DNA of 64,000 nucleotides, from the NCBI RefSeq assembly GCF_914271485.1, contig NZ_CAJZAG010000012.1, positions 1 through 64,000 of the forward strand. The letters run 5' to 3'. Under the pieces are notes generated by a model. The model saw only the letters and a program-made list of their open reading frames with translations, did not search any database and had not been told where the DNA came from. Below, in pieces: positions 9,344 to 18,336 of this stretch. The stretch is from Cupriavidus pampae. Its GTDB lineage: Bacteria > Pseudomonadota > Gammaproteobacteria > Burkholderiales > Burkholderiaceae. The position numbers were made by a program, and so were the translations under genes. Every line of letters begins with the position of its first letter. Within the stretch, counting starts at the first letter, position 1.

Positions 9344-11806
9344 CTAGCTTCGTTCCGGGAATTCGAAGGTAACTTTCCCGTCGCCGCCCAAAATCAGGGC
9401 GGCCGTGAAGGCCTTCTTGGTCTTCGTGCTCTTGAACTTCGAGATCTGACCGGTGCGACGATGGGTCAGCAACGCTGTGACATCGGCATCGGTCAGCCGG
9501 TAGCTCGCGGTTTCGCCGAAGATGATGAAATCGCAACTGCCACCCTTCGCCGCCCCCGCTTCGCACTTGAAGTGCTCCCCGATCTTGTAGACCTTGGCAC
9601 TGCACTTGGGGCAGGCGCCCAGCGCCGTCGCGCCTTCCGCCGGCGCCGTGGGGCGCTCCGGAAACTCGAACTTCAGATCGGAGAAGTCTTCGGTCCAAAC
9701 CAACCGGGCGGCGAACTTGTTACCGCTCTTCGTGCTGACAAAGCCTTCCAGTTCCGGGGACTTGCCTTGCAGGATCTGCCCCGCTTCGCGCTCGGAGATA
9801 GCGCGCTTGCACAGGTCGCGCGAGATCTTCACCGGGCATCCGTTGCCGACGCACTGGTAGGCGTACTTGCCGACCTTTACCGGGCTATTGCACTTGGGGC
9901 AAGCGGCGTCGAGCATCTTGGCCTCAGCCGCCGGCGTCGCAGCCGCCTTGGCACGCAGCGTGTCAATGGTCTGTGAGGCCAAGGCACGGATGCCGTCCAT
10001 GAAATCGCGGCGGCTGAAGGCGCCTTGGTTGATCTGCTCCAGTTTGTGTTCCCACTCACCGGTCATTTCCGCAGAGGCCATAAAGCCGATACCGCTCTCG
10101 CGCAGGAACCGGATGCCATCCATGGCCTTGCGGGTCGGCACGAATTCGTTGTTCACGCGCTCCATGAACGGGACCTTGGGCTTGCCACCTTTGCCCTTGT
10201 TGTTGAGCAGGCCTTCAATGATGGCCGCTCGCGTGGCAGGGGTGCCCAATCCCTTGCCTTTCATGGCGTCCGCCAGTTCGGCGTCTTCGATGGACCGGCC
10301 AGCGTGTTCCATGGCCGACAGCAGCGAGGCATCGGTGTAGCGCTTCGGCGGCTGGGTCTCCTTGCCCTCAGCGCGAACGGATACCACCGTGGCCGACTCA
10401 CCCGGAGTCAGCTTGACCAGCTGTTTCGATTCCTGATCTGCATCCTTGCCATAGACCTCAGTCCATCCCGGGACCACGAGCACGGTGCCTTTGGTCTCGA
10501 AGTACTCGCCCGCCACGATGGTCGTGCGCGTGGTCACCTCGCTCTCGGCGTCCGGATAAAACGCGGCGACGAAGCGTTTGGCGACCAGATCATAGATGCG
10601 CTGCTCGTCGGCGGAGAGGCCGCTGGGCGTGGTGAGGGTTGGGATGATCGCGAAGTGATCGCTGATCTTGCTGTTGTCAAAGATGCGCTTGTTTGGCACC
10701 ACCCAGCCTTGGTCGACCGCCTTGCGGGCATGCGGCGCGAGCGCGCCTGCAATCTTGCCCAGCACCTGTTTGGCCGTGTCGACGTAGTCCTCGGGCAGCG
10801 CCTTGGCGTCGGTGCGCGGGTAAGTCAGCACCTTATGGGTCTCGTACAGCGCCTGAGCAATTTCGAGCGTGCGCTTTGCAGAAAGCTTGAATTTCTCATT
10901 CGCTACCCGCTGCAGCGTGGTCAGGTCGAACAGCGACGGCGGCGCTTGGCGCGTCGGCTTGGTCTTGTCGGTCACCGAACTCGGTGCGACGTTTTTGCAG
11001 CGATTGACGATCTCCTGCGCTTCCTCGGCCGTAAAGAAACGCTCGGCCTTCGCATCGCCATCGGCGCCGGGCTGGAAATGCGGGTTGTACCACCGCGCAT
11101 CGTATTCGCCGGCGGCCAGTCCAAAGCGGCCGTGCACTTCCCAGTAGGCCCGAGGCTTGAAGGTGAGGATCTCGTTTTCGCGATCGACCACCATGGCGGT
11201 CACGGGGGTCTGCACGCGGCCGGCGTTCTGCACGTCGGCCTCGCCGAAAATGTGCTGCTGGAAGGCGGTCAGACCGCGCGTGGCATTGGCACCGATCAGC
11301 AGGTCCGCCTCCGAACGCGACAGCGCCGCGAAGAACAGGCCCTTCATCTCCTCGCTGGAGCGCATCGTGCGGTAGGCTTCGCGGATGCTGTCCTGCGTCA
11401 TCGACTGCATCCACATGCGCTTGGACGGTTTCCGGCAGTCGTGGTACGCAATGATGTAGCGGTAGATCAGTTCACCTTCGCGCCCCGCGTCACAGGCATT
11501 CACGATGGTGTCCACGTCACCGCGCCGGAGCAGCTTGCCGATGGTCTTCAGCTGGGAGTGGGTCTTCTCGATCGGATTGAGCTGGAAGTGCGTTGCCATG
11601 ATCGGCAGCTTCCACAGATCCCACGGGCGGTCGTCCTCGGGATTGAACGTAATCTCGACGAGGTGGCCAATGGCATTGGTGATGATGGCGTCGTCGCGTT
11701 CGTACCACTTGGAGCCGCCCTCCGTGACGTCGCGAAAGCCGCCGAGCGCCTTGGCGATGTCGGCGGCGACTGAGGGCTTCTCGGGAATAATCAGTACCTT
11801 GCTCAT
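9344..11806 (-). CDS. topB: DNA topoisomerase III
   Basis: An 820-residue type IA topoisomerase that decatenates DNA and is common on conjugative plasmids. It begins with the TOPRIM motif KVLIIPEKPSVA; the acidic motif is in NACDAGREGE. The active-site tyrosine is Y329 in LTYPRTD, almost the same number as in E. coli TopB. Two C-terminal four-cysteine zinc ribbons are seen (CPKC...C..GC and CPKC...C...C). Start ATG 11806 has AAGGA at the right distance. It is the last gene of the operon beginning at 14432. Confidence 0.96.
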   Translation of the reverse strand: MSKVLIIPEKPSVAADIAKALGGFRDVTEGGSKWYERDDAIITNAIGHLVEITFNPEDDRPWDLWKLPIMATHFQLNPIEKTHSQLKTIGKLLRRGDVDTIVNACDAGREGELIYRYIIAYHDCRKPSKRMWMQSMTQDSIREAYRTMRSSEEMKGLFFAALSRSEADLLIGANATRGLTAFQQHIFGEADVQNAGRVQTPVTAMVVDRENEILTFKPRAYWEVHGRFGLAAGEYDARWYNPHFQPGADGDAKAERFFTAEEAQEIVNRCKNVAPSSVTDKTKPTRQAPPSLFDLTTLQRVANEKFKLSAKRTLEIAQALYETHKVLTYPRTDAKALPEDYVDTAKQVLGKIAGALAPHARKAVDQGWVVPNKRIFDNSKISDHFAIIPTLTTPSGLSADEQRIYDLVAKRFVAAFYPDAESEVTTRTTIVAGEYFETKGTVLVVPGWTEVYGKDADQESKQLVKLTPGESATVVSVRAEGKETQPPKRYTDASLLSAMEHAGRSIEDAELADAMKGKGLGTPATRAAIIEGLLNNKGKGGKPKVPFMERVNNEFVPTRKAMDGIRFLRESGIGFMASAEMTGEWEHKLEQINQGAFSRRDFMDGIRALASQTIDTLRAKAAATPAAEAKMLDAACPKCNSPVKVGKYAYQCVGNGCPVKISRDLCKRAISEREAGQILQGKSPELEGFVSTKSGNKFAARLVWTEDFSDLKFEFPERPTAPAEGATALGACPKCSAKVYKIGEHFKCEAGAAKGGSCDFIIFGETASYRLTDADVTALLTHRRTGQISKFKSTKTKKAFTAALILGGDGKVTFEFPERS

Positions 11807-11817
11807 AGCGAGTCCTT

Positions 11818-12450
11818 TCAATGAGTCGGCGATGCATCGCCGGCCGACTGTTCGGCCGACGGCACCTTGGCTTTCACCGCGCGACGACGGACAAGGCTCT
11901 GAAGGCGGGCGCACAGGGTGCGGGCGAGCCGCCAGAGCCGGTGGTGGTCGGAGAGATAGCGCAGATAGGCGCGGAATTTGAGCCCCGGGTAGGAGCGGCG
12001 CACGGTGAGTTCGCCGTTCAACTCGGCTAGTTCGCCACCCTGCATGCCAAGGTGGATCTGGTTGGTCGAGTAGACGTGCATCACGTTCTCCAGCCATCCC
12101 TCGACGGAGATTGCGACCCTGCGCACGCCATTGTCGAAAAACGACCGCAAGAAGCCGACCTCTCTGCAAATGAGGAGCGGTTGCTCCGGGTGGCTCCCCT
12201 CCACGATGAAGACTTCACCGGTCACGCGGGAGACATAGCGCGCACCGATGAACGGATAGTCGCTGATGCGGCAGTCGTTGACGATCCACGACGGCACAAA
12301 CGTGCCGATAGCGAGTTCCTCATTGCTGAGGCGGCGCACCTGCAATGCAGGGTCCTGCAGCTGCTCGCCAATCTTGCCCCGGATCTCGGTGAATACGCGA
12401 TGCGGGTCCAGATGACGGCGCTTGTGTTGGTGTTCGACGCGCCTCGCCAT
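11818..12450 (-). CDS. Hypothetical protein between DnaB-operon membrane protein and TopB
   Basis: A 210-residue soluble protein with a very basic N-terminus (RRVEHQHKRRHLDPHR) and a basic, Arg-rich C-terminal third. The start overlaps the upstream stop (ATGA), and its stop is 11 bp before topB. I recognise no domain. The basic termini would fit nucleic-acid or membrane-surface binding. Confidence 0.7.
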   Translation of the reverse strand: MARRVEHQHKRRHLDPHRVFTEIRGKIGEQLQDPALQVRRLSNEELAIGTFVPSWIVNDCRISDYPFIGARYVSRVTGEVFIVEGSHPEQPLLICREVGFLRSFFDNGVRRVAISVEGWLENVMHVYSTNQIHLGMQGGELAELNGELTVRRSYPGLKFRAYLRYLSDHHRLWRLARTLCARLQSLVRRRAVKAKVPSAEQSAGDASPTH

Positions 12451-12854
12451 CAGCCTGCATTCCCGGAAGGGGCCGACTGGGCTTCCCAGAGGCGCCAGCC
12501 ACGTGTGAAGCAGGCGTAAGTGCCGGCACTGGCCACCAGCGTCAGGCCGAGCGAGATGGAAACGTTGCGGCCCAGAAAGAGACTGGCGAAGGCGATAAAA
12601 TTGGTCGCCGAAGCGAGGCCGAACCACAGCATGGCCTCGCGCCTGACACGATCGCCCTGCTGCCAGAGGATCAAGATGCGCGTCGCGCCGGCATATAAGG
12701 CTGCTGTCGCGGCAAGCGTGGCGAACGCGGCGGCGGCTGCCGTGGCGTTCGGCAGCACGTTTGCGACCATGAGCCACCCGGCGGCGGCGGCCAGCACCAG
12801 AATCAACGCCTTCGCGTAGCGAGGCAGCGGCTTAGTTGGCATACTTGCTTTCAT
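12450..12854 (-). CDS. Four-span inner-membrane protein
   Basis: A 134-residue protein with about four hydrophobic helices (residues 16-35, 38-58, 73-93 and 95-112). The ATG at 12854 overlaps the end of dnaB by 23 bp with GGAAGG upstream; a second ATG at 12842 is also possible. The stop overlaps the next gene. Family not recognised. Its setting between replication genes suggests a membrane partner of the transfer system. Confidence 0.7.
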   Translation of the reverse strand: MKASMPTKPLPRYAKALILVLAAAAGWLMVANVLPNATAAAAAFATLAATAALYAGATRILILWQQGDRVRREAMLWFGLASATNFIAFASLFLGRNVSISLGLTLVASAGTYACFTRGWRLWEAQSAPSGNAG

Positions 12855-14220
12855 ATCCGTAGGCGCCTTCCGGCATGTTGTCGAATCGTTGGTATTCCCC
12901 CAGCCACTGTGCTGGAGCGGTCCCGACGCCGCCCTCGCGGGCTTTGCCGATGATGATTTCGGCCATGCCCTTGTAGTCGCTGTCCGGGTTGTAGACCTCA
13001 TCCCGATAAAGCAGGATGATGATGTCCGCGTCCTGCTCGATCGCGCCAGACTCGCGCAGATCTGAGGGAACAGGCCGCTTGTCCGCACGCTGCTCCACGC
13101 TACGGTTGAGCTGCGACAGCGCGATGACGGGGCAGCCGAAGTCTTTGGCGGTGCCCTTCAGCTTGCGGGAGATCTCGCTGATCTCCAACGCTCGGTTCTC
13201 GGCCGTATCGTCACCCTGCATCAGCTGGAGATAGTCGACAACGATCAGCGACACCTTTTGACCGGTTTGCTGCTCCAGCATGCGGACCTTCGACTGCAGT
13301 GTGGCGGGTGTGAGGGCTGCAGCGCTATCGATGCGGATGTTGGTGGGTTCATAGCGAGCGAAGAATGTCGTCAGACGATCGTATTCTTCGTCGATCAGCG
13401 TCCCTTTTTTGATGCGGTGGTAGTCGATGCGCCCTGCCGCACTTGCCGAGCGCATCACAAGCTTCACGAGTTCCATTTCGGCGGAGAAGACTGCGACTAG
13501 TGGGAGCCTGCCCTGTTCGTCCGGGTCCCCGAACATGCCGTGGTTGTCGGCGTATTGCATGCCGAGCACGGTCTTACCCATGCCCGGGCGGCCGGCGACG
13601 ATGACCAGCTGTCCGGGTTCGAGGTCCCCGATGCGCTCGTCGAGGTTGTTGATGCCCGATCGCACGCCGCGAACGGTGCCCTCCTGCTTGCGCTGGAGGT
13701 GTTCGACCATCCGCCGCAGGTTGGTTTGCGCGTTGTCCAACAGTTCGATGTGGGTGGCCGTTGTCCCCACGCCCATTGCGGTCGCCTGCAGCTTGGCACC
13801 CACGTCCATGGGAGTCAGGCCGCTACCAATTTGTGGCAGCGTGCGCTGGATCTCCTCGATCTGTTTGGCGAGCTGTCGTCCCTTTGACTTTTCGGCGATG
13901 ACCCGCGCGTACTGGTCGACGTTGGACATCGCGTACGGGGTCGCGGCGGCCTGCTGCAGGGTCTCGCGAAGCGAGTCGTGGAATCCTTGCTCGCCGGCAA
14001 TCCGGTTGGCTAGCAGGACGTCGTCGATCGCCCCGCCCGCCTGCACCAGTGCCTGCATGGCGCGGAACGTCAGGCGCCCTTCAGCGGTATGGAAGTCCTC
14101 GGCGGTGATGTGGAGTGCGGCTCGGTTGTACGCGTCAACCGGCCGATCGCCGAAGAATGCTCCGATGAGGGCGTATTCGCTCTCCCGGGAGTAGATGGGC
14201 TCGCCAGCGAGCGGCGTCAT
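12832..14220 (-). CDS. dnaB: DnaB-type replicative helicase
   Basis: A 462-residue hexameric 5'-3' helicase. The N-terminal DnaB domain is followed by a RecA-like core with Walker A GRPGMGKT (K216), Walker B LIVVDYLQLM and SQLNRSVEQR, then RESGAIEQDAD with the arginine finger region GKAREGG. Start ATG 14220 overlaps the stop of the small upstream gene. The length is normal for the family, so it should be active. Likely roles are plasmid replication or unwinding for conjugation with the element's own primase. Confidence 0.95.
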   Translation of the reverse strand: MTPLAGEPIYSRESEYALIGAFFGDRPVDAYNRAALHITAEDFHTAEGRLTFRAMQALVQAGGAIDDVLLANRIAGEQGFHDSLRETLQQAAATPYAMSNVDQYARVIAEKSKGRQLAKQIEEIQRTLPQIGSGLTPMDVGAKLQATAMGVGTTATHIELLDNAQTNLRRMVEHLQRKQEGTVRGVRSGINNLDERIGDLEPGQLVIVAGRPGMGKTVLGMQYADNHGMFGDPDEQGRLPLVAVFSAEMELVKLVMRSASAAGRIDYHRIKKGTLIDEEYDRLTTFFARYEPTNIRIDSAAALTPATLQSKVRMLEQQTGQKVSLIVVDYLQLMQGDDTAENRALEISEISRKLKGTAKDFGCPVIALSQLNRSVEQRADKRPVPSDLRESGAIEQDADIIILLYRDEVYNPDSDYKGMAEIIIGKAREGGVGTAPAQWLGEYQRFDNMPEGAYGYESKYAN

Positions 14221-14432
14221 TGGGCGGCCTCTGGGGGCTGGGGCGCTTTGCTCGCGGGCGCAGATCTGCGGGATTGCGCCGGCGCACAATCTTCCGGGCC
14301 AGCCAGTGCGGTTGGTGAAGCTGACAGCAGGCAGTCGCTTTCGCCGTCGGCGGTCGACCACAGCATGGCAGCGCAGATGACGGCCGTTACGCCGATGGCC
14401 ACGAGCCTTTGCCGCACGGTTTGAGACAGCAC
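14217..14432 (-). CDS. Small exported/anchored protein
   Basis: A 71-residue protein with an N-terminal hydrophobic segment (VAIGVTAVICAAMLW), then a Pro/Ala/Ser-rich tail with two cysteines. The GTG start is preceded by AGGAG. It is first in the leftward operon with dnaB and topB, just downstream of a good promoter. It could be an entry-exclusion-like or periplasmic peptide; no family recognised. Confidence 0.65.
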   Translation of the reverse strand: MLSQTVRQRLVAIGVTAVICAAMLWSTADGESDCLLSASPTALAGPEDCAPAQSRRSAPASKAPQPPEAAQ

Positions 14433-14480
14433 AACCCCACTCCTGAAACTTGGATTGGCGTCGATGATAACGAAAAAAAC

Positions 14481-14508
14481 ATTATATTTCCATCCAGCAG
14501 TGCGGCAA
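14481..14508 (-). promoter_or_regulatory. Sigma70-like promoter of the dnaB-topB operon
   Basis: On the minus strand TTGCCG (14503-14508) and a perfect TATAAT (14481-14486) are separated by 16 bp, followed by a T-rich run. The first start codon is about 40 bp downstream of the expected transcript start. This is the clearest consensus promoter in the left half. Confidence 0.65.
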
Positions 14509-14602
14509 AGTCATCGGGAAGACGGTAGATTGGTAGAAAAACCAACAATATTGGACGGATGTCCGTCTGTGGTGCGATGGCACGTTGCGTGAGGGGCTGG
14601 CG

Positions 14603-14628
14603 AAAAAAAACCGCGCCAACGGCGCGGT
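14603..14628 (-). terminator. Rho-independent terminator of the transfer-envelope operon
   Basis: A perfect 8-bp stem (ACCGCGCC-AAC-GGCGCGGT, 14610-14628) is followed in the leftward direction by eight T residues. It ends the operon whose last gene stops at 14658. Confidence 0.9.
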
Positions 14629-14657
14629 CAATCTCTACTCACGGTACTACTACCACT

Positions 14658-17600
14658 TCACGGTTCGGAAATCTGCGGGTTGCTCTGGCTCGGCTGCTGA
14701 CGCCTGCCCTCAGTGAGGGCTGGCGTCAGGTCCTTGGCGATCGCAGCGAACAGGCGGTCGTAGGCCTCAGCGGCCACGGCGCGCTCGGGCCCGCGCGGAT
14801 AGATCGAATGCGAGGCATGGGGCCTGTCCTGCGCGCCGTAGACCAGATACTGGCTCAGACGTCCTTCCTGACGCTCCACGATATCTTGCACGTAGGATTC
14901 GAAGCCGCGCGCCGCCATTTCGACCGGCGTACTCCAGTACGGCTTGGAGCGGAAGCCATCGTAGTACTTGGCATCCGTCAGCATCGACGTATCGTGCTTG
15001 TGCTTGCCCGGTTTGAAATTGGCGACGTCCGCCACGGCGTTGTCGGTCCGCTGCTTGTTGCTGATGGCCAATGACGCCACGACATTCAGAATGTGCCGGG
15101 CGGTGAGATCCTCGACATCGCCGCCGTATTCGCGATAGGCATCCACAATCGCGCCTTGGAAGCTATCCGCATTGGCGATCGACTGGATGCCGTATTCCGC
15201 CAGTTCCGGCACGGCGCACAGATGCTGAGCCAGTATGGCCTTGGCCCGGCCGCGAAAACCGTCGTCCCGGCGCTCGACAGGCAAGGTGCGCTCCAGCGCG
15301 GCCATGCGGCGGTTGAATTCGGCCGTCAGCGCCTCGGTGAGCGTGAGCCGCTGGCCGTGTTCAACCTGATGGCACATCCTCTGCGCGACCTCTTCCGGCG
15401 TCGCATCGCGCACGTTCAGGAAGGAGATCGTGCTCTGCAGTAGGAAGGCGACGCCCGCCCGGCCCGATATCAGCTTGCCAAGCGGCATCTCCGAAACGGG
15501 TTGCGTGCGCGACAGATCGTAATGCTGGGCCATCCAATAATCCAGCGCATGGAACCACTCGTGCGCGACCGATCCGGCGCCACTCATGCGGGTCAGGTTC
15601 ATTACCGTCCGCATCGGTTCGAAATGGGCAGCACCGGCGCGATGCCCCCCGGCGCCACGGGCGCCAAAGGCGATCGCCATGGTCCCCCCCAGCCCCATGG
15701 CTTTGTCGGGCAGGCGCAGCGCTTGCGCGAGATCCGCAAAGCCATCGTAGGCGTGGTCGAGCACGATCTGCCGTTCATGCTGCGGCAGCCAGTTGCCATA
15801 TTCCAGCCCGCGAAACCCAAAGCGCGTAAGGAACATCTCCTCGGTGACCGGTTGCCCGTCGCGGAAATCTGGCCCTCGGCGCGCAATGTGCGCGAGATGC
15901 TCGAATTCCGGTACCGGCTTGGGCACCTTCGCCGGCGCGTCCGCTGGCGCATCCGGTGCGGCGGCGGCTTCGGCCTTGAATGCCCAATCCCAGCCGAGCC
16001 CGGTGGCTGCGCGGGCACGATGAAGCGTGCGTTGCAGTTCCGGATAGTTGATATTCATCACGCCGTTCGGCATTGGCCTGCCGATGGCCTTCATCAGTTC
16101 GCGGCCAATGGCCCGGTAGCCCGCCCCGTCACAGAACCAGTGACTGCGGTCCCAGACATGGTACGGATCGTTGACGAGACCTGTCTGTGTGATGATCCGG
16201 TAGTAGGCGCCCGCCAGATCCTCGACCGTACGAACGTCTGCCAGCTCGATCTGGATCACCGTCGCGGCACGCACGAAACTCGCACAGCGTTCCGGCGTCA
16301 GCGGCTGCGCCGCGCGCGACCTGAGCATGTCCTGCTTGGTATTGAAGCCGCCGCGCTGGGGGTTTACCGGGAAGGCGTTGCGCAAATCCCGGATCAGATA
16401 AGCCACCTCGGGCGCGACACCGCGCTCGCGCATGGCGAGCAGGTCGAGCTTCGGCCAGACGTTGTCCTTGATGACGAGCTTGCTGAGTTCGCGCTCGTTC
16501 ATGCTCGCGAGCTCTTCCTCGCGCAGACCGACCTTGGCCAGATCCTTACGGGCGCCCCCGATCTTTTCGCCGGCGTCCTCGCGCCGCCCTTCCGCCAATG
16601 GCGCACTGCGCTGCCGCACCGCGTCGATGACCGCCCGCACAGCCGGCTGAATGGGCTGCGCGGCAGCCAGCTCATGTTTCTTCTGCGCCAGCGTTTCCTG
16701 CAGCGTATTGCGGAACTGGGAGAGGAAGTGCAGGAAACCCCGGTCGAATGTCGTATCAAAGGCGCTGGGCTTGATGCCCGACAGGGCCATCAGTGATGCG
16801 GCATCGACCAGCCCCGCCTTCTTGCCGAACGGCTTCACGGCGAGCCGCATGGCGCCGGCAATGAAATCAAAGTCCTTGTCGACCTGCGAGACGAGCGTCT
16901 CGTTGTTCCACGACGCGGGGTCCAGCAGTCCTGCCGCATTCAGGCCTTCGTAGCGCTCACGCACCGCGTGCATGTGACGCAGGAACGTCAGGTGCGCTTG
17001 CGCACCCGGAACTTCCACCTCGGGCTCGGGAACATGCAGGGGATTGATTTCGAGGTAACGCGCGTCGCGCAACACCAGCAGTTGCTTGCCCGGATGGGCG
17101 TAGGCGATGGGGATACCCCATTCGAAGCGTTCACGCTCGACGCCTTCGATATCGCCATCGTTGGCCTCGACCGCCGCCTCATAGGTCGGGTAGACAATCG
17201 CGCAGGCCGACAGGCGAGGGGCTTTGATCGGATATCCGTCCATCCCAAGCGTGGCCATTCGGACGGCCGATTCGACGGCACGTACCGGGTGGAAGGCGCT
17301 GTAAGCACTGAGTATCGATGCCAGTTCTTCCTGCGGCATCTCGGCCTTGGGGACGTCGGTGTACTCCAGCACCAGATTGACTGGCAACGCGGACCGCTGT
17401 GCGGCCAGTGCGGCCATCCGGTCGCGCGGGATCGACCAGTACACCCCCGATTCTGCGCCGTCGAAACGCTGCAGGCGGCTGATGAAGCTGCGTACGGTGT
17501 CGGCCGTAACGTACTCGTGATCGAAATGCTTGATCTCGCGCAGGCCGAATTCCTTGACGTCGTCGGCATGCAAGGCGGGGACGAACCGGCGAATAAACGG

Positions 17601-17945
17601 CGCCGCGACGTCACCCATCGCGGGCGAATAGAAGTACAGGTGGCGCTTGGCCTCATTGGTCAACCGCTCGATCTCGCGGCGTGACAGCTGTTCCCCGACA
17701 GCGGCATCATGCGCTCGTTCGGCCCCGGACCGCACTTCGGAGGCGAGGTACGTAAATCCGACGTCGCGCATGACGCGCAGCAAGTCAGCCTGCGGGCCGA
17801 GACCGCTCTCGCGCGCGAAGCGTTCGCGGTCGAGGATGGCCAGCTTGAGAAAATTTCGCCCGACCGAGGGGTTCCACGCCACCGACAGGCGGGCGCCGAA
17901 CCTCGTAAGATCGGGCCACCACATGCGCATGCTGGTGTCAGCCAT
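14658..17945 (-). CDS. Large polyvalent protein with LPD1 metallopeptidase-like domain
   Basis: A 1095-residue protein. Around residues 715-860 it shows the LPD1 pattern: RFGFRGLEYGNWL, a run of GTMAIAFGARG, then AGSVAHEWFHALD with a zinc-site-like H795-E-W-F-H799. LPD domains occur in large proteins that conjugative elements and phages are thought to deliver into recipients; LPD1 looks like an inactive or active metallopeptidase. The other 700 residues are not recognised. ATG at 17945 overlaps the upstream stop by 8 bp. As the last gene of the operon encoding the envelope proteins, it is a good candidate for a translocated protein. Confidence 0.8.
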   Translation of the reverse strand: MADTSMRMWWPDLTRFGARLSVAWNPSVGRNFLKLAILDRERFARESGLGPQADLLRVMRDVGFTYLASEVRSGAERAHDAAVGEQLSRREIERLTNEAKRHLYFYSPAMGDVAAPFIRRFVPALHADDVKEFGLREIKHFDHEYVTADTVRSFISRLQRFDGAESGVYWSIPRDRMAALAAQRSALPVNLVLEYTDVPKAEMPQEELASILSAYSAFHPVRAVESAVRMATLGMDGYPIKAPRLSACAIVYPTYEAAVEANDGDIEGVERERFEWGIPIAYAHPGKQLLVLRDARYLEINPLHVPEPEVEVPGAQAHLTFLRHMHAVRERYEGLNAAGLLDPASWNNETLVSQVDKDFDFIAGAMRLAVKPFGKKAGLVDAASLMALSGIKPSAFDTTFDRGFLHFLSQFRNTLQETLAQKKHELAAAQPIQPAVRAVIDAVRQRSAPLAEGRREDAGEKIGGARKDLAKVGLREEELASMNERELSKLVIKDNVWPKLDLLAMRERGVAPEVAYLIRDLRNAFPVNPQRGGFNTKQDMLRSRAAQPLTPERCASFVRAATVIQIELADVRTVEDLAGAYYRIITQTGLVNDPYHVWDRSHWFCDGAGYRAIGRELMKAIGRPMPNGVMNINYPELQRTLHRARAATGLGWDWAFKAEAAAAPDAPADAPAKVPKPVPEFEHLAHIARRGPDFRDGQPVTEEMFLTRFGFRGLEYGNWLPQHERQIVLDHAYDGFADLAQALRLPDKAMGLGGTMAIAFGARGAGGHRAGAAHFEPMRTVMNLTRMSGAGSVAHEWFHALDYWMAQHYDLSRTQPVSEMPLGKLISGRAGVAFLLQSTISFLNVRDATPEEVAQRMCHQVEHGQRLTLTEALTAEFNRRMAALERTLPVERRDDGFRGRAKAILAQHLCAVPELAEYGIQSIANADSFQGAIVDAYREYGGDVEDLTARHILNVVASLAISNKQRTDNAVADVANFKPGKHKHDTSMLTDAKYYDGFRSKPYWSTPVEMAARGFESYVQDIVERQEGRLSQYLVYGAQDRPHASHSIYPRGPERAVAAEAYDRLFAAIAKDLTPALTEGRRQQPSQSNPQISEP

Positions 17946-18336
17946 GCTCGCTTTCCTCACCGTCACGACGCGCATCGTTGTCCTCGAAGTGGAGCCATTC
18001 GCCGCAGATGGGTGCGTGAAGCGACAACACGTCGACTGCACTCACTTCGTCCACAGCGCGCCCACGATGCGTGCCGCAAATGAATTCTTGTTGTTCCCGC
18101 GTCAGCGACACTTCGAGTTCTAGTACGGTGCTGACGAGGAGCTGCACGCGTAAGCGGTCTTCATCCCGTGGTGATTCCGCGACCGCCACTACCAGCATCT
18201 TTGCGGCAGCGGTGTCATCCAGTACAGCCCCGCCATGGCCCTCCAGTTGGAAGGGCATCGGCCAGTGGTGCGTGAACGTCGCCCAGAACAACTGCCCCTG
18301 CTGGACGGCATCTACGCCTCGATAGATGGAGGTCAC
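17938..18336 (-). CDS. Hypothetical acidic protein
   Basis: A 132-residue soluble protein with an acidic C-terminus (EDNDARRDGEESEHG). The GTG at 18336 overlaps the upstream stop (GTGA), and the stop overlaps the LPD1 protein start. Being small, acidic and directly upstream of a large putative substrate, it could be a secretion chaperone; this is inference from layout only. Confidence 0.6.
   Translation of the reverse strand: MTSIYRGVDAVQQGQLFWATFTHHWPMPFQLEGHGGAVLDDTAAAKMLVVAVAESPRDEDRLRVQLLVSTVLELEVSLTREQQEFICGTHRGRAVDEVSAVDVLSLHAPICGEWLHFEDNDARRDGEESEHG

Noticed and set aside
10025-11773. Long rightward open frame of 582 codons opposite topB
   Set aside because: It is antisense to a complete, well-motifed topoisomerase III; GC-rich DNA often leaves such shadows open. 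No domain is recognisable.
15501-16796. Rightward frame of 431 codons opposite the LPD1 protein gene
   Set aside because: Antisense shadow; the leftward frame carries the conserved LPD1 motifs.
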